Source of the DNA: UKL13-2 sp031430555
Lineage (GTDB): Bacteria > Pseudomonadota > Gammaproteobacteria > Burkholderiales > Usitatibacteraceae
Assembly (NCBI GenBank): GCA_031430555.1
Contig: JANPBQ010000109.1
Span: 1 to 58,986 of the forward strand
Length of the DNA: 58,986 nt
Direction of reading: 5' to 3'
Below are positions 17,522 to 26,379 of this stretch, piece by piece. The notes beneath the pieces are model-generated. The model was not told the DNA's origin, made no database searches, and saw only the letters and a program-made list of their open reading frames with translations. The position numbers were made by a program, and so were the translations under genes. How positions within the stretch are numbered: the first letter of the stretch is position 1; the number at the start of each line of letters is the position of its first letter.

Positions 17522-19027
17522 ATGAAAGGCCGCACCATCACACTGGTGGTTTTGATTGCGATCGCGGCGGTTTCGCTGATCGGTGTTCGCGTTCGCGAAG
17601 CCGAACTCGCCCCCGAATGGCTTAGGCCGCCGCTGAAGGCACCGCGTGTCACGGGGGAACTGGTCATACTCACCCTTCGCGGCCCGACCACCACGCAGGA
17701 TCTTCCGACTGCCGGCAAAGCCAAAGACGATTCGCAGACGGGTTTTGAACACGATCTCGCGACGATGTTCGCGAAGGAACTCGGGGTCGTGCCAAAGTTC
17801 CTCGTCATGCCCAGTCATCAAAAATTGATCGACGCGCTAAAGTTGAATCGCGGCCACGTCGCCGCGGCGAGCCTCACGCCGGATCCAGGACTTCGCGGTA
17901 TGTTCGCGTTTGGCCCGACGTATCGCGCGATTCAGTACCAGCTGATTTGCCGCAGCACCGAGGCAAAACCGAAGTCGATGCGAGACACAAACGGCAAGCG
18001 GATCGCCGTCGTTGCCGAGACACCCGAGCACGATCTGTTGCGCGAACTTACCGGCGATTTTCCCGGCATGATCCTCGATGTGCTTGCACACGAGACGCCG
18101 CCTGAACTGCTCATGAAACGCGTCGATGAAAAGGCCAGCGATTGCGCGCTGCTGGACGGCGTTGCATTTGCCGTCGGCAGGCGGCTTCACCCGGATTTGA
18201 CCACTGCGTTCAACGTCGGCCGCGAGCAAAAGGTCGCATGGGCGTTCTCATCCGTCGCCGACGCCGATCTCCAACGCAGCGCGTCGCAATTCTTCGACAA
18301 GATCCGCCAAAATGGCGCGCTGCACCGCTTGACGGATCGATACTATGGACACGTCAACCGGATTCTGCCGATCGATTCGGAAAGTCTGCTGGAAAAAATG
18401 CAGTCCCGGCTGCCGAAGTTGCGCGGCTTCTTTCATGAAGCGCAACAATTGACCGGCATCGACTGGCGAGTTCTGGCATCGATCAGCTATCAAGAGTCGC
18501 ATTGGGATGCCCTCGCCACATCGCCGACCGGCGTGCGGGGCTTGATGATGCTCACCGAAGAAACCGCCGACCGGATGAGCGTCAAGAATCGTCTCGACGC
18601 GCGCGAATCAATCATCGGTGGCGCGAAATATTTGCAACTGCTGCGCGAAACGGTGCCGCAACGCATTCCAGAACCGGATCGCACCTGGTTGGCGCTCGCC
18701 GCGTACAACCAGGGTTACGGGCATCTGGAAGACGCGCGCATTCTCACACAGCGCATGAAATTGCAGGCGGATTCCTGGCTCGATGTGCGCAAAGCCTATC
18801 TGCGTCTGCGTGATCCCGAGGTGCATGATTCGCTGAAGCATGGCTTCGCGCGCGGCGACGAAGCGGTGCAATTTGTCGAGAATATTCGCAACTACACCGA
18901 TATCCTCACTCGCCTCGAAAAGCCGCTGGAGACTGATGCCGGTCTCGATTGGTCATTGGTCGACAGGACGACGTTTTCGCTCAAAAAGAAATCTCAACCG
19001 ACCTCGAATGTCCTGACCGTCAAGTGA
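17522..19027 (+). CDS. mltF: Membrane-bound lytic murein transglycosylase F
   Basis: A 501-residue envelope enzyme cleaving peptidoglycan glycan strands. The N-terminal membrane anchor or signal is ITLVVLIAIAAVSLIGV. Residues about 45-270 resemble a family 3 solute-binding module. The SLT catalytic domain follows, with Glu325 in SYQESHWDALATSPTGVRGL and the conserved LALAAYNQGYGHLEDAR. No lipobox cysteine is seen, so a signal anchor is likely. Its last 34 bases overlap the convergent histidine-phosphatase gene. It is divergent from ispD. Confidence 0.92.
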   Translation: MKGRTITLVVLIAIAAVSLIGVRVREAELAPEWLRPPLKAPRVTGELVILTLRGPTTTQDLPTAGKAKDDSQTGFEHDLATMFAKELGVVPKFLVMPSHQKLIDALKLNRGHVAAASLTPDPGLRGMFAFGPTYRAIQYQLICRSTEAKPKSMRDTNGKRIAVVAETPEHDLLRELTGDFPGMILDVLAHETPPELLMKRVDEKASDCALLDGVAFAVGRRLHPDLTTAFNVGREQKVAWAFSSVADADLQRSASQFFDKIRQNGALHRLTDRYYGHVNRILPIDSESLLEKMQSRLPKLRGFFHEAQQLTGIDWRVLASISYQESHWDALATSPTGVRGLMMLTEETADRMSVKNRLDARESIIGGAKYLQLLRETVPQRIPEPDRTWLALAAYNQGYGHLEDARILTQRMKLQADSWLDVRKAYLRLRDPEVHDSLKHGFARGDEAVQFVENIRNYTDILTRLEKPLETDAGLDWSLVDRTTFSLKKKSQPTSNVLTVK

Positions 19028-19623
19028 TCCGTGTCGGCCCAGGCTTCCAGCGTCCAGTTTCCGGAGCAATGGACGACGCGATTGTAGGCAACATTTGGAA
19101 TATCGACCTTGTACGCCGTCGCAATCGGCAGCTTCTTGAGCCAGCGATAAATGACGCCCAGTACGCCGCCGTGTGTGACCACCAGTACGCGTTTTCCCGG
19201 ATGCGCATCGGCAATGGCGCGCATGGCGCGGGTGATGCGGTCGTGAAATTGGCGGCGGCTTTCGCCGCCTTCGACGGTGAAATCCGGATCCGTCGTGCGC
19301 AGACTTGAGTACATCTCAGGATGGATCGCGTCGAGCTCCGCAAACGTCATGCCCTCGCCGATGCCATAACAGCGCTCGCGCAGTGCAGTATCAAATTCGA
19401 TCGGCGCAACCACGCTTGCCGCCAGGATCAAAGCCGTGTGCTTCACTCTCGGCAAATCGCTGGCAATCATGTGGTCGATCGCTTCCGCTTTCAGCCGATG
19501 CGCGCAGGCCTTGGCTTGTTCGATCCCGGTCGGTGTCAACGGACTATCGAGGTGGCCCTGGATGCGCCCTTCCCGGTTCCATTCCGTTTCACCGTGGCGG
19601 ATGAGAATAAAGGTCGTGGTCAT
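18994..19623 (-). CDS. Histidine phosphatase family protein (phosphoglycerate-mutase-like)
   Basis: A 209-residue protein of the RHG superfamily. His10 lies in LIRHGETEWNREGRIQGH. The acidic residue is in RERCYGIGEGMTF and the second histidine in VLVVTHGGVLG. The family covers broad-specificity phosphatases and GpmB/CobC types; the substrate cannot be read from sequence. The C-terminal coding end overlaps the mltF end on the opposite strand by 34 bases. It lies downstream of serS on the same strand with a gap of about 40 bases. Confidence 0.9.
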   Translation of the reverse strand: MTTTFILIRHGETEWNREGRIQGHLDSPLTPTGIEQAKACAHRLKAEAIDHMIASDLPRVKHTALILAASVVAPIEFDTALRERCYGIGEGMTFAELDAIHPEMYSSLRTTDPDFTVEGGESRRQFHDRITRAMRAIADAHPGKRVLVVTHGGVLGVIYRWLKKLPIATAYKVDIPNVAYNRVVHCSGNWTLEAWADTDHLTVRTFEVG

Positions 19624-19665
19624 TTGAAAGGTATCAACCTGCGCGTCGAATCGATATTTCGCGAA

Positions 19666-20943
19666 CTACTTTCCGGCCTGCAACGTCATCGTGCCACCCA
19701 TGTACGGCGCGAGCACGGCGGGCACAGTAACACTGCCATCCGCATTTTGGTGGTTTTCCAAAATCGCCACCAGCGTGCGACCGACCGCCAGTCCCGAGCC
19801 GTTGATCGTATGCAGCCACTCGGTTTTGCCCTGCGGGTTCTTGAAACGCGCCATCATGCGCCGCGCTTGAAATGCCTCGAAAAGCGAGCAGCTAGAAATC
19901 TCACGGTACGCATTTTGCGCCGGCAGCCAGACTTCAAGATCGTAGGTTTTTGTCGATGAAAATCCCATGTCGCCGGTGCAAAGCAGCATGGTACGAAAAG
20001 GCAATTCAAGTTTCTTGAGAATGGCCTCGGCATGCCCGACCAATTGCTCATGCGCCTCGACGGATTTTTCAGGATGCGCAATCTGCACGATTTCGACCTT
20101 GTCGAACTGATGCTGTCGAATCATGCCGCGCGTGTCTTTTCCATAGCTGCCGGCCTCCGAGCGGAAACACGGGCTGTGGCAGACGAATTTCAGGGGCAAA
20201 TCATTGGCGTCCACGATCGTGTCGCGTACAAAATTCGTGACAGGATATTCGGCGGTAGGAATCAGGTATAGATCGCGGCCCTCAATCTTGAACAAGTCTT
20301 CCTTGAATTTCGCGAGGCTCGATACACCATCGGCACACACGTCACTGACCATGTAGGGCACATAAACTTCGGTGTAGCCGTGTTCCTCAGTATGCGTGTC
20401 GAGCATCCATTGCGCGAGCGCACGGTGCAGTCTTGCCACGCCGCCTTTCAACACCGAAAACCGCGCGCCGGAAAGCTTCGCCGCCGTGTCGAAATCGATT
20501 CCACCAAGTGCGGCACCGATATCGACGTGATCTCTGACGGGAAAGTCGAAAACGCCGGGCTCGCCGAATCGCCGCACTTCAACGTTATCGTCGGCGCTTT
20601 TTCCATGCGGTACATCGGCGCGGGGAATGTTGGGAATGATTCGCAAAAAATCATTCAGCTTTTCCTGCAACTTTGCAAGATTGACTTCGTTGACTTTTAG
20701 TTCCTCGCCAAGTCCACCCACGTCCGCCATCACGCCGCGGGTGTCTTCGCCCTTGCTCTTGAGAATGCCGATCTGCTTGGAAAGCGCATTGCGTTTCGCC
20801 TGCAATTCTTCGGTGCCGGTTTGCAATGTTTTGCGTTGGTCTTCGAGCGCACGAAACGCGCTTTCATCGAATACCACGCCACGCCGCAATAGACTGGCGG
20901 CCACGGTCGGCAGGTCTTTGCGCAATTGTTGAATATCTAACAT
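19666..20943 (-). CDS. serS: Seryl-tRNA synthetase
   Basis: A 425-residue class II synthetase. The N-terminal tRNA-binding coiled coil runs from about residue 30 to 100 (LQTGTEELQAKRNALSKQIG). The catalytic core includes the TAEYPVTNF segment, motif 2 CFRSEAGSYGKDTRGMIRQH, the QFDKVE segment and motif 3 NGSGLAVGRTLVAILEN. The start is the ATG at 20943 (MLDIQQLRKDL), the conserved N-terminus; 40 extra in-frame codons upstream are not supported. Confidence 0.97.
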   Translation of the reverse strand: MLDIQQLRKDLPTVAASLLRRGVVFDESAFRALEDQRKTLQTGTEELQAKRNALSKQIGILKSKGEDTRGVMADVGGLGEELKVNEVNLAKLQEKLNDFLRIIPNIPRADVPHGKSADDNVEVRRFGEPGVFDFPVRDHVDIGAALGGIDFDTAAKLSGARFSVLKGGVARLHRALAQWMLDTHTEEHGYTEVYVPYMVSDVCADGVSSLAKFKEDLFKIEGRDLYLIPTAEYPVTNFVRDTIVDANDLPLKFVCHSPCFRSEAGSYGKDTRGMIRQHQFDKVEIVQIAHPEKSVEAHEQLVGHAEAILKKLELPFRTMLLCTGDMGFSSTKTYDLEVWLPAQNAYREISSCSLFEAFQARRMMARFKNPQGKTEWLHTINGSGLAVGRTLVAILENHQNADGSVTVPAVLAPYMGGTMTLQAGK

Positions 20944-21142
20944 GTGAAATCCTTGTTCTTGGGATGCTGCTTGAATAACGATCATCGCTCCCGCTGCGCG
21001 GGGGGACAAAAATGAAGTGGGGTGAAACTGATGTCGCGCGCGCCTTCCATCGACAAGAAACAACAGGCGTGAAAAGACGAGCGCTATCTAGATCGAGACG
21101 AGCGGCTGGAGGGGTTGCTGCGCAGAAGCTTGACGAACCGGT

Positions 21143-22504
21143 TCATGCCTTCGATTTTCTATCAAGATCGCGTAAATGCGCAAGTTTTTCGCGAATCCTC
21201 AATTCCAGGCCGCGCTCGGTCGGGCGGTACCAGTCGGGTCGCTTCATGCCGTCGGGAAGGTAATTTTCCCCCGCAACGTAACCCTCGGCTTCGTCATGCG
21301 CATAGCGGTAATTCTTGCCCATCCCAAGATCCTTCATCAACTTGGTCGGCGCATTGCGGATGTGCATCGGCACCGGGCGCGACTCGTCATTCGCTATAAA
21401 CGCGCGTGCTTCGTTGTAAGCCTGATAGACCGCATTGGATTTCGCCGCGATGGCCAAATAAATAACCGCCTCCGCCAGCGCGAGTTCGCCTTCCGGCGAA
21501 CCAAGACGCTCATAAACATCCGCTGCCGACAGCGTGATATCGAGCGCGCGTGGATCGGCGAGGCCGATATCTTCGGTGGCCATGCGGATCATTCGCCGCG
21601 CCAAATATCGCGGATCCGCATCGCCATCAAGCATGCGACAAAACCAGTACAGCGATGCATCGGCGTCCGAGCCGCGAACACTCTTGTGCAAGGCGGAAAT
21701 CTGATCGTAGAAATTGTCGCCGCCCTTGTCGAATCGCCGCGCCGCGCGGGCGAGTACCGTTTCGACAAATTTCGTATCGATCATCGGGCCGGCCTCGTTG
21801 CCCGCCGCGATTGCGAGTTGCTCGACGAGATTGATCAAGCGGCGGCCATCGCCATCCGCCATGCCGATCATTCGTGTTTTCGCCAGTTCACCCGCGTCGC
21901 CCAGTAGGCGAGCATCCAGATTGACCGCCGCCGCGGCACGATCCAGCAATCGCGCGAGTGCGTTGTCGTCCAAGGGTTTCAATACATACACCGACGCGCG
22001 CGATAGCAACGCGTTGTTCAATTCGAACGACGGATTCTCGGTCGTCGCACCGATAAAGGTCACCAAGCCCGATTCGACGTGCGGCAGGAACGCGTCCTGC
22101 TGGCTCTTGTTGAATCGATGCACTTCATCGACAAACAAAATCGTCCGGCGCCCAAGATTGTCTCGATTCACCTGCGCACGCTCGATCGATTCGCGGATTT
22201 CCTTTACGCCTGAAAGTACGGCCGAGAGCGCGATAAAGTCTGACTCGAATGCATGCGCCATCAGCCGTGCGATGGTGGTTTTGCCGACCCCGGGTGGGCC
22301 CCACAGGATCATCGAATGCGGTTTGCCCGCGGCGAATGCGATCGCCAGTGGCATGCCCTCGCCGGTCAAATGCTCCTGGCCGATAACCTCGGGGAGCGTT
22401 TGCGGGCGAAGCTGTTCCGCGAGCGGCGCGGAGGAAGTGTCTGCGCTCGTAGTCGAACCGGAATTTTTGTCCGACGGCGCAAGATTGGAAAAGAGATCGT
22501 TCAC
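21143..22504 (-). CDS. rarA: Replication-associated recombination protein A (RarA/MgsA)
   Basis: A 453-residue AAA+ ATPase of the clamp-loader type acting at stalled forks. Seen are LRPQTLPEVIGQEHL, Walker A WGPPGVGKTT, Walker B ILFVDEVHRFNKSQQDAFLP, sensor-1 FIGATTENPSFE, and the C-terminal tetramerisation region with MIRMATEDIGLADPRAL. I prefer the GTG at 22504 (VNDLFSNLAP). A TTG eleven codons further upstream would lie inside repeat copy C, making it an unlikely start. Confidence 0.94.
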   Translation of the reverse strand: MNDLFSNLAPSDKNSGSTTSADTSSAPLAEQLRPQTLPEVIGQEHLTGEGMPLAIAFAAGKPHSMILWGPPGVGKTTIARLMAHAFESDFIALSAVLSGVKEIRESIERAQVNRDNLGRRTILFVDEVHRFNKSQQDAFLPHVESGLVTFIGATTENPSFELNNALLSRASVYVLKPLDDNALARLLDRAAAAVNLDARLLGDAGELAKTRMIGMADGDGRRLINLVEQLAIAAGNEAGPMIDTKFVETVLARAARRFDKGGDNFYDQISALHKSVRGSDADASLYWFCRMLDGDADPRYLARRMIRMATEDIGLADPRALDITLSAADVYERLGSPEGELALAEAVIYLAIAAKSNAVYQAYNEARAFIANDESRPVPMHIRNAPTKLMKDLGMGKNYRYAHDEAEGYVAGENYLPDGMKRPDWYRPTERGLELRIREKLAHLRDLDRKSKA

Positions 22505-22525
22505 AAATTGGCGTGTAAGAACGGA

Positions 22526-22591
22526 AAAGTCAAGCAATGGAGCGCGTTTTCAGGCGCTTTTGTCCGAAACGCCGCGCCGGTGCTAGGGTTT
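22526..22591. repeat. 66-bp interspersed palindromic repeat, copy C
   Basis: It aligns without gaps to the other three copies: it begins AAAGTCAAGC and ends GTGCTAGGGTTT. It lies between guaD and rarA, immediately upstream of the rarA start on the transcript path from the purine operon. The left arm is the most diverged part of this copy. Confidence 0.85.
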
Positions 22592-22709
22592 GGCATTCTA
22601 CGAAAAGCACCTGCTAGTACCGCTCCCCAGGAATTATCGCCGCTGTAGACACCGTGCGCTCATTCGATGTTTTGTAATCAGCCTTACAAGAATCTGCGCG
22701 CAACCTGCC

Positions 22710-24044
22710 TCAGCCGCGCGCAAATACCTTTCGGCCCATCACATGCGTCGCATCGACCACATGTTCATCGCCCAGCATCATCAAGATGAACAACCGCTCC
22801 GCGAGCGATTCGGCCCGGGCGGTTCTGCGCGCAATCAATGGCGTGGCGGCACCATTCAGCACGACAAAATCCGCATATTTTCCCGGCGCAAAACTGCCAA
22901 TCTCATCATCGAGATAAAGTGCGCGCGCCCCCCCTAACGTGGCGCGATAGAAACCTTGGAACGCATCCATCTTCTGGTCGCGCAGGTGTGAAACCTTGTA
23001 CGCCTCATGCAAGGTGCGCAGCAGACTGAAACTGGTGCCTGCACCGATGTCCGATCCAATGCCGTATCGCGCGCCGCTGCGGGCGGCCCGCCCGGCGTCG
23101 AATAACCCGCTGCCCAGAAACAGATTCGAGGTCGGACAAAATGCCATCGCCGAGCCGCTCTCGGCAATACGACTATGATCGCGTTCATCGAGGTGAATAC
23201 AATGTGCGAATACCGATTTCGGCCGCAACATGCCGTAGCGCTCGTACACATCGAGGTAGCTCTTGCTCCAGGGAAACAATTCCTGCACCCAACGGCATTC
23301 GTTTTCGTTTTCCGCCAAGTGCGACTGCAAATAGACGCCGGGATGATCGGTCAGCAATTTCCCCGCCAGCGCCAATTGCCGATCGCTGGAGGTCGGCGCA
23401 AATCGCGGCGTGACGGCGTAGCGCAAACGCCCCTGACCGCGACCGTGCCATTTTGCGATCAATTCCCGGCTCGCCTCGAAGCCGCTCTCAGCGGATTCGC
23501 ACAACGCCTCCGGGCAATTGCGGTCCATCAGCACTTTCCCGGCAATCATGCAGACGCCGCGTGCTTCGGCTGCGCCGAAAATGGCGTCGACGGACTCGTT
23601 GTGGATTGTCGGGAAGACCATGCTAGTGGTGGTGCCGTTGCGCAACATCTCATTGATGGCGAATTCCGCAACCTCGGCAGCATGTGCAGCGTCATCGAAA
23701 CGCCGCTCCTCGGGAAACGTGTATCGCTCCAGCCATTCAAGCAAATGTTCGCCGTGCGAGGCGACGATATCGGTTTGTGCAAAGTGCAAATGGGTGTCGA
23801 TGAAACCGGGCATGATCAAGCGACCACGATAGTCAACGACCACGGTATCGCGCGGCAATCTCGGCAACAAAATCGACGCGTCGCCGAGTTGTTGCACGCG
23901 GCCGTTCGCGACGATCATCAGCCCATCGTCAAAAAACTCATGTGCGGCGTCGCCCGCATCGTCCGGATTGCCGACGAAGTGCAGGATCGACGCGCGATAT
24001 GCCGTAACGCCCTGCGGAATGGTTTGCGGAGTTCCGACGTTCAT
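22710..24044 (-). CDS. guaD: Guanine deaminase
   Basis: A 444-residue amidohydrolase converting guanine to xanthine. Zinc ligands His85 and His87 lie in FIDTHLHFAQTD. Further conserved segments are LQSHLAENENEC, VFAHCIHLDERD and the final Asp in GIGSDIGAGTSFS. The ATG at 24044 overlaps the puuD stop (ATGA). As the last gene of the purine operon it feeds guanine into the xanthine dehydrogenase step. Confidence 0.94.
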   Translation of the reverse strand: MNVGTPQTIPQGVTAYRASILHFVGNPDDAGDAAHEFFDDGLMIVANGRVQQLGDASILLPRLPRDTVVVDYRGRLIMPGFIDTHLHFAQTDIVASHGEHLLEWLERYTFPEERRFDDAAHAAEVAEFAINEMLRNGTTTSMVFPTIHNESVDAIFGAAEARGVCMIAGKVLMDRNCPEALCESAESGFEASRELIAKWHGRGQGRLRYAVTPRFAPTSSDRQLALAGKLLTDHPGVYLQSHLAENENECRWVQELFPWSKSYLDVYERYGMLRPKSVFAHCIHLDERDHSRIAESGSAMAFCPTSNLFLGSGLFDAGRAARSGARYGIGSDIGAGTSFSLLRTLHEAYKVSHLRDQKMDAFQGFYRATLGGARALYLDDEIGSFAPGKYADFVVLNGAATPLIARRTARAESLAERLFILMMLGDEHVVDATHVMGRKVFARG

Positions 24045-25228
24045 TGGACCTTCGCACCTTGCGCAAACCACGCGGCAACAATGCCGCGCTCGTCGTCCGT
24101 CATTCCGGTCAAATTGCCGATCGGCATATAGCGATTCGCGGTGGTCTCCGCCAACTTGGGGGCATGTGCGGCAATCTGCGCGGCAGACTCAAGCATGACG
24201 CCTTTTGGTGCCTGAGCAACACCCTCAAAAGTCGGCACGGCCGCGTGACATTTGACGCAGCGTTGATCGAGCACCATCTTCACTTGCGCGAAACTGACGG
24301 CCTTCGCGGCGGCAACGGCTTTGGGCGCGAGCAGAACACCAACGCCCAGCAACAATGCAATGGAGGCAATCAGCAAATGAGTCGCGGCAACACCCTTGAT
24401 CCGCAGGACAAAAAACTGCCGGATCAGCACGCCCGCGAGCATGATCCCCAGCAACGCGACCCATGCAACGGGATGGCTGAAAACCATCGGAAAATGACTG
24501 CCAATCATGATGAATAGCACCGGCAGTGTGAAGTAGGTGTTGTGCACCGAGCGCTGTTTGCCGATTGCGCCGGAGGCAGGATCTACCGCTGCGCCAGCAC
24601 GGATCGCCGCCACCATTTTTTTCTGACCGGGAATGATGTGCACGAACACATTCGCCACCATGATTGTTCCCATCATGGCACCAACATGGATGAATGCTGC
24701 ACGCGCACCAAAGACATGAAACAAGGACCAGTCGGCACAGGCAATCAACACGAACAAGGCGATCGTAAGTATTTTTTCACTCGTGACCAGGATCCGGCAC
24801 AGGCCGTCGTAAATCAGCCACCCGCCGACAATGAATGCAATGCTCGCGCCAATTGCACTGCCGGCGGTCATCGGCAAAACATTCCGGTCGATCAACATGG
24901 TTTCCGCCCCCAGCCAATAGATAACGGCGAGCAATCCCATGCCGGATAGCCACGTGGTGTAGGCTTCCCACTTTGACCAATGCAGGTGGTGCGTCAAAGG
25001 TTCGTCACGTGGCCCAGTCAGATATTTCTGGCTACGATAGAATCCACCGCCGTGCACGGCCCAATAGTCGCCGTGCACGCCGCGTTTGATGTCGTCTGCG
25101 CTTTTCGGCAGACGCAAGGCATTGTCGAGATGCACAAAATAAAATGACGCGCCGATCCACGCGGCACCGGCAATCAAGTGCAGCCAGCGCAACAACATGT
25201 TCAGCCAATCGAAAACGTATGCGTCCAT
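24041..25228 (-). CDS. puuD: Membrane urate hydroxylase PuuD with cytochrome c domain
   Basis: A 395-residue inner-membrane urate oxidase that makes 5-hydroxyisourate. The N-terminal 300 residues hold about eight hydrophobic helices beginning LLRWLHLIAGAAWIGASFYF, with the conserved His-rich loop THHLHWSKWEAY. The C-terminal domain has a c-type heme site CVKCH near residue 323 and a distal Met in NRYMPIGNLTGM. It is coupled to guaD by ATGA overlap and follows xdhC after 59 bases. The cytochrome domain implies electron transfer to the respiratory chain rather than H2O2 formation. Confidence 0.93.
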   Translation of the reverse strand: MDAYVFDWLNMLLRWLHLIAGAAWIGASFYFVHLDNALRLPKSADDIKRGVHGDYWAVHGGGFYRSQKYLTGPRDEPLTHHLHWSKWEAYTTWLSGMGLLAVIYWLGAETMLIDRNVLPMTAGSAIGASIAFIVGGWLIYDGLCRILVTSEKILTIALFVLIACADWSLFHVFGARAAFIHVGAMMGTIMVANVFVHIIPGQKKMVAAIRAGAAVDPASGAIGKQRSVHNTYFTLPVLFIMIGSHFPMVFSHPVAWVALLGIMLAGVLIRQFFVLRIKGVAATHLLIASIALLLGVGVLLAPKAVAAAKAVSFAQVKMVLDQRCVKCHAAVPTFEGVAQAPKGVMLESAAQIAAHAPKLAETTANRYMPIGNLTGMTDDERGIVAAWFAQGAKVQ

Positions 25229-25287
25229 GGATTTCTTTGGGGTTTCAGTGGCGCGCCAATCGACAAAGGCGCGCTCGACGGCAGATT

Positions 25288-26379
25288 CTATCGGGAAGCG
25301 GCCAATTTGCCACCGCCGGATACGCTATCGTGTCGCGATACGTTATCGCTGTGCGATCGTTGTTGTATCTCGCTTCGATGACGCATTAATTCCATTGCAA
25401 TCGACACGGCGATTGCCATCGGCTCTTTGGAATCGATGCCTCGCGCGCCAATGGGACATGCCATCTCCGCGATACGTGACGAAGGCACGCCGCGCGCCAC
25501 CAATTTGCGTTCGAATTGGCGGCGTTTCGAAACAGATCCGATCAATCCAAAATAGGCAAAATCGCCGCGCAAAAGGATGCGTTCGGTGATCAACTGGTCG
25601 AGCGCATGGCTATGCGTCATGACGAGGAAATAACTTCCTGTCGGTGCATTCGCAACTTCGTCCTCGGGAAATTCGCTGACGCGCTTTTCTACACCCGCAA
25701 AGTCTACGTCGGGAAACTCACCGTCGCGGCTGTCGATCCATTCGACCGTACTGGGAAGTTCCGAAAGAATTTTCACCAGTGCCCGGCCAACGTGGCCCGC
25801 ACCAAATAAAACGATATTGAAGTCCGGCGCACGCTGCGCTTCGAAAAAAAACTCATCACCTGCAACCCGCAGCGTTGCGGCAGGTTGGCGCGTTGCAAGC
25901 CGCTGCGTCGCGATGGCAATTGCACTCGCGTCCAGCGTCACTGCGCCGAGCGTGCCACTGATCGCATCCCGACTGACAACCAACTTGCCTGCGGTTGCGT
26001 CCCCGCGCAGCGGCGTGACGACGACGCAAGGAGTGCGACTGCGTTCCAATTGTTGTAATGAGTCGATCCATGTCGCGTTGGGTGCGACTGGCTCAAAGAG
26101 CAGATTCACCAAACCACCGCAACATTGACCAAGGCTGGCACCCAGCGGGAAACGCTTCAATTGCACCGGTGCGCAGGTGGCGAGCATGTCTTGCGCAATT
26201 TCAATTGCCTTGAATTCAAGATGGCCGCCGCCAATGGTGCCGAACACCTCTGATGTCGTCACGATCATTCGCGTACCCGTCTCGCGCGGAACGGAGCCTT
26301 TCGTGGTTGTGATGACAATCGATATAGCCGGCTCACCGCGCGACTGGATCTCGGCCAAAAAATCCAGCCAGCGCCTCAT
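25288..26379 (-). CDS. xdhC: Xanthine dehydrogenase accessory protein XdhC
   Basis: A molybdenum-cofactor sulfuration/insertion factor of 363 residues. The N-terminal XdhC/CoxI domain contains VITTTKGSVPRETGTRMIV and GTIGGGHLEFKAI. The C-terminal Rossmann-like domain has VLFGAGHVGRALVKIL and RAPVGARG-like CPIGARGIDSKEP. The start is the ATG at 26379, overlapping the xdhB stop as ATGA; about 100 further in-frame codons upstream are antisense-type sequence. A C-terminal tail of about 25 residues is polar and probably unstructured. Confidence 0.93.
   Translation of the reverse strand: MRRWLDFLAEIQSRGEPAISIVITTTKGSVPRETGTRMIVTTSEVFGTIGGGHLEFKAIEIAQDMLATCAPVQLKRFPLGASLGQCCGGLVNLLFEPVAPNATWIDSLQQLERSRTPCVVVTPLRGDATAGKLVVSRDAISGTLGAVTLDASAIAIATQRLATRQPAATLRVAGDEFFFEAQRAPDFNIVLFGAGHVGRALVKILSELPSTVEWIDSRDGEFPDVDFAGVEKRVSEFPEDEVANAPTGSYFLVMTHSHALDQLITERILLRGDFAYFGLIGSVSKRRQFERKLVARGVPSSRIAEMACPIGARGIDSKEPMAIAVSIAMELMRHRSEIQQRSHSDNVSRHDSVSGGGKLAASR

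Noticed and set aside
16783..17625. A 280-codon open frame antisense to ispD and across the mltF start
   Set aside because: It covers conserved ispD sequence on the other strand and has no domain signature.
17389..17808. Upstream extension of ispD to 372 codons
   Set aside because: The extra 140 codons run antisense to mltF and show no similarity to IspD; the family N-terminus begins at the chosen start.
20990..21006. Short GC hairpin CCCGC-TGC-GCGGG after the serS start region
   Set aside because: It has no T run on either strand and lies upstream of serS, so it is not a terminator; a five-bp stem is easily chance.
23175..24131. A 318-codon open frame antisense to guaD
   Set aside because: It overlaps the conserved guaD and the puuD end completely, with shadow-type composition and no family pattern.
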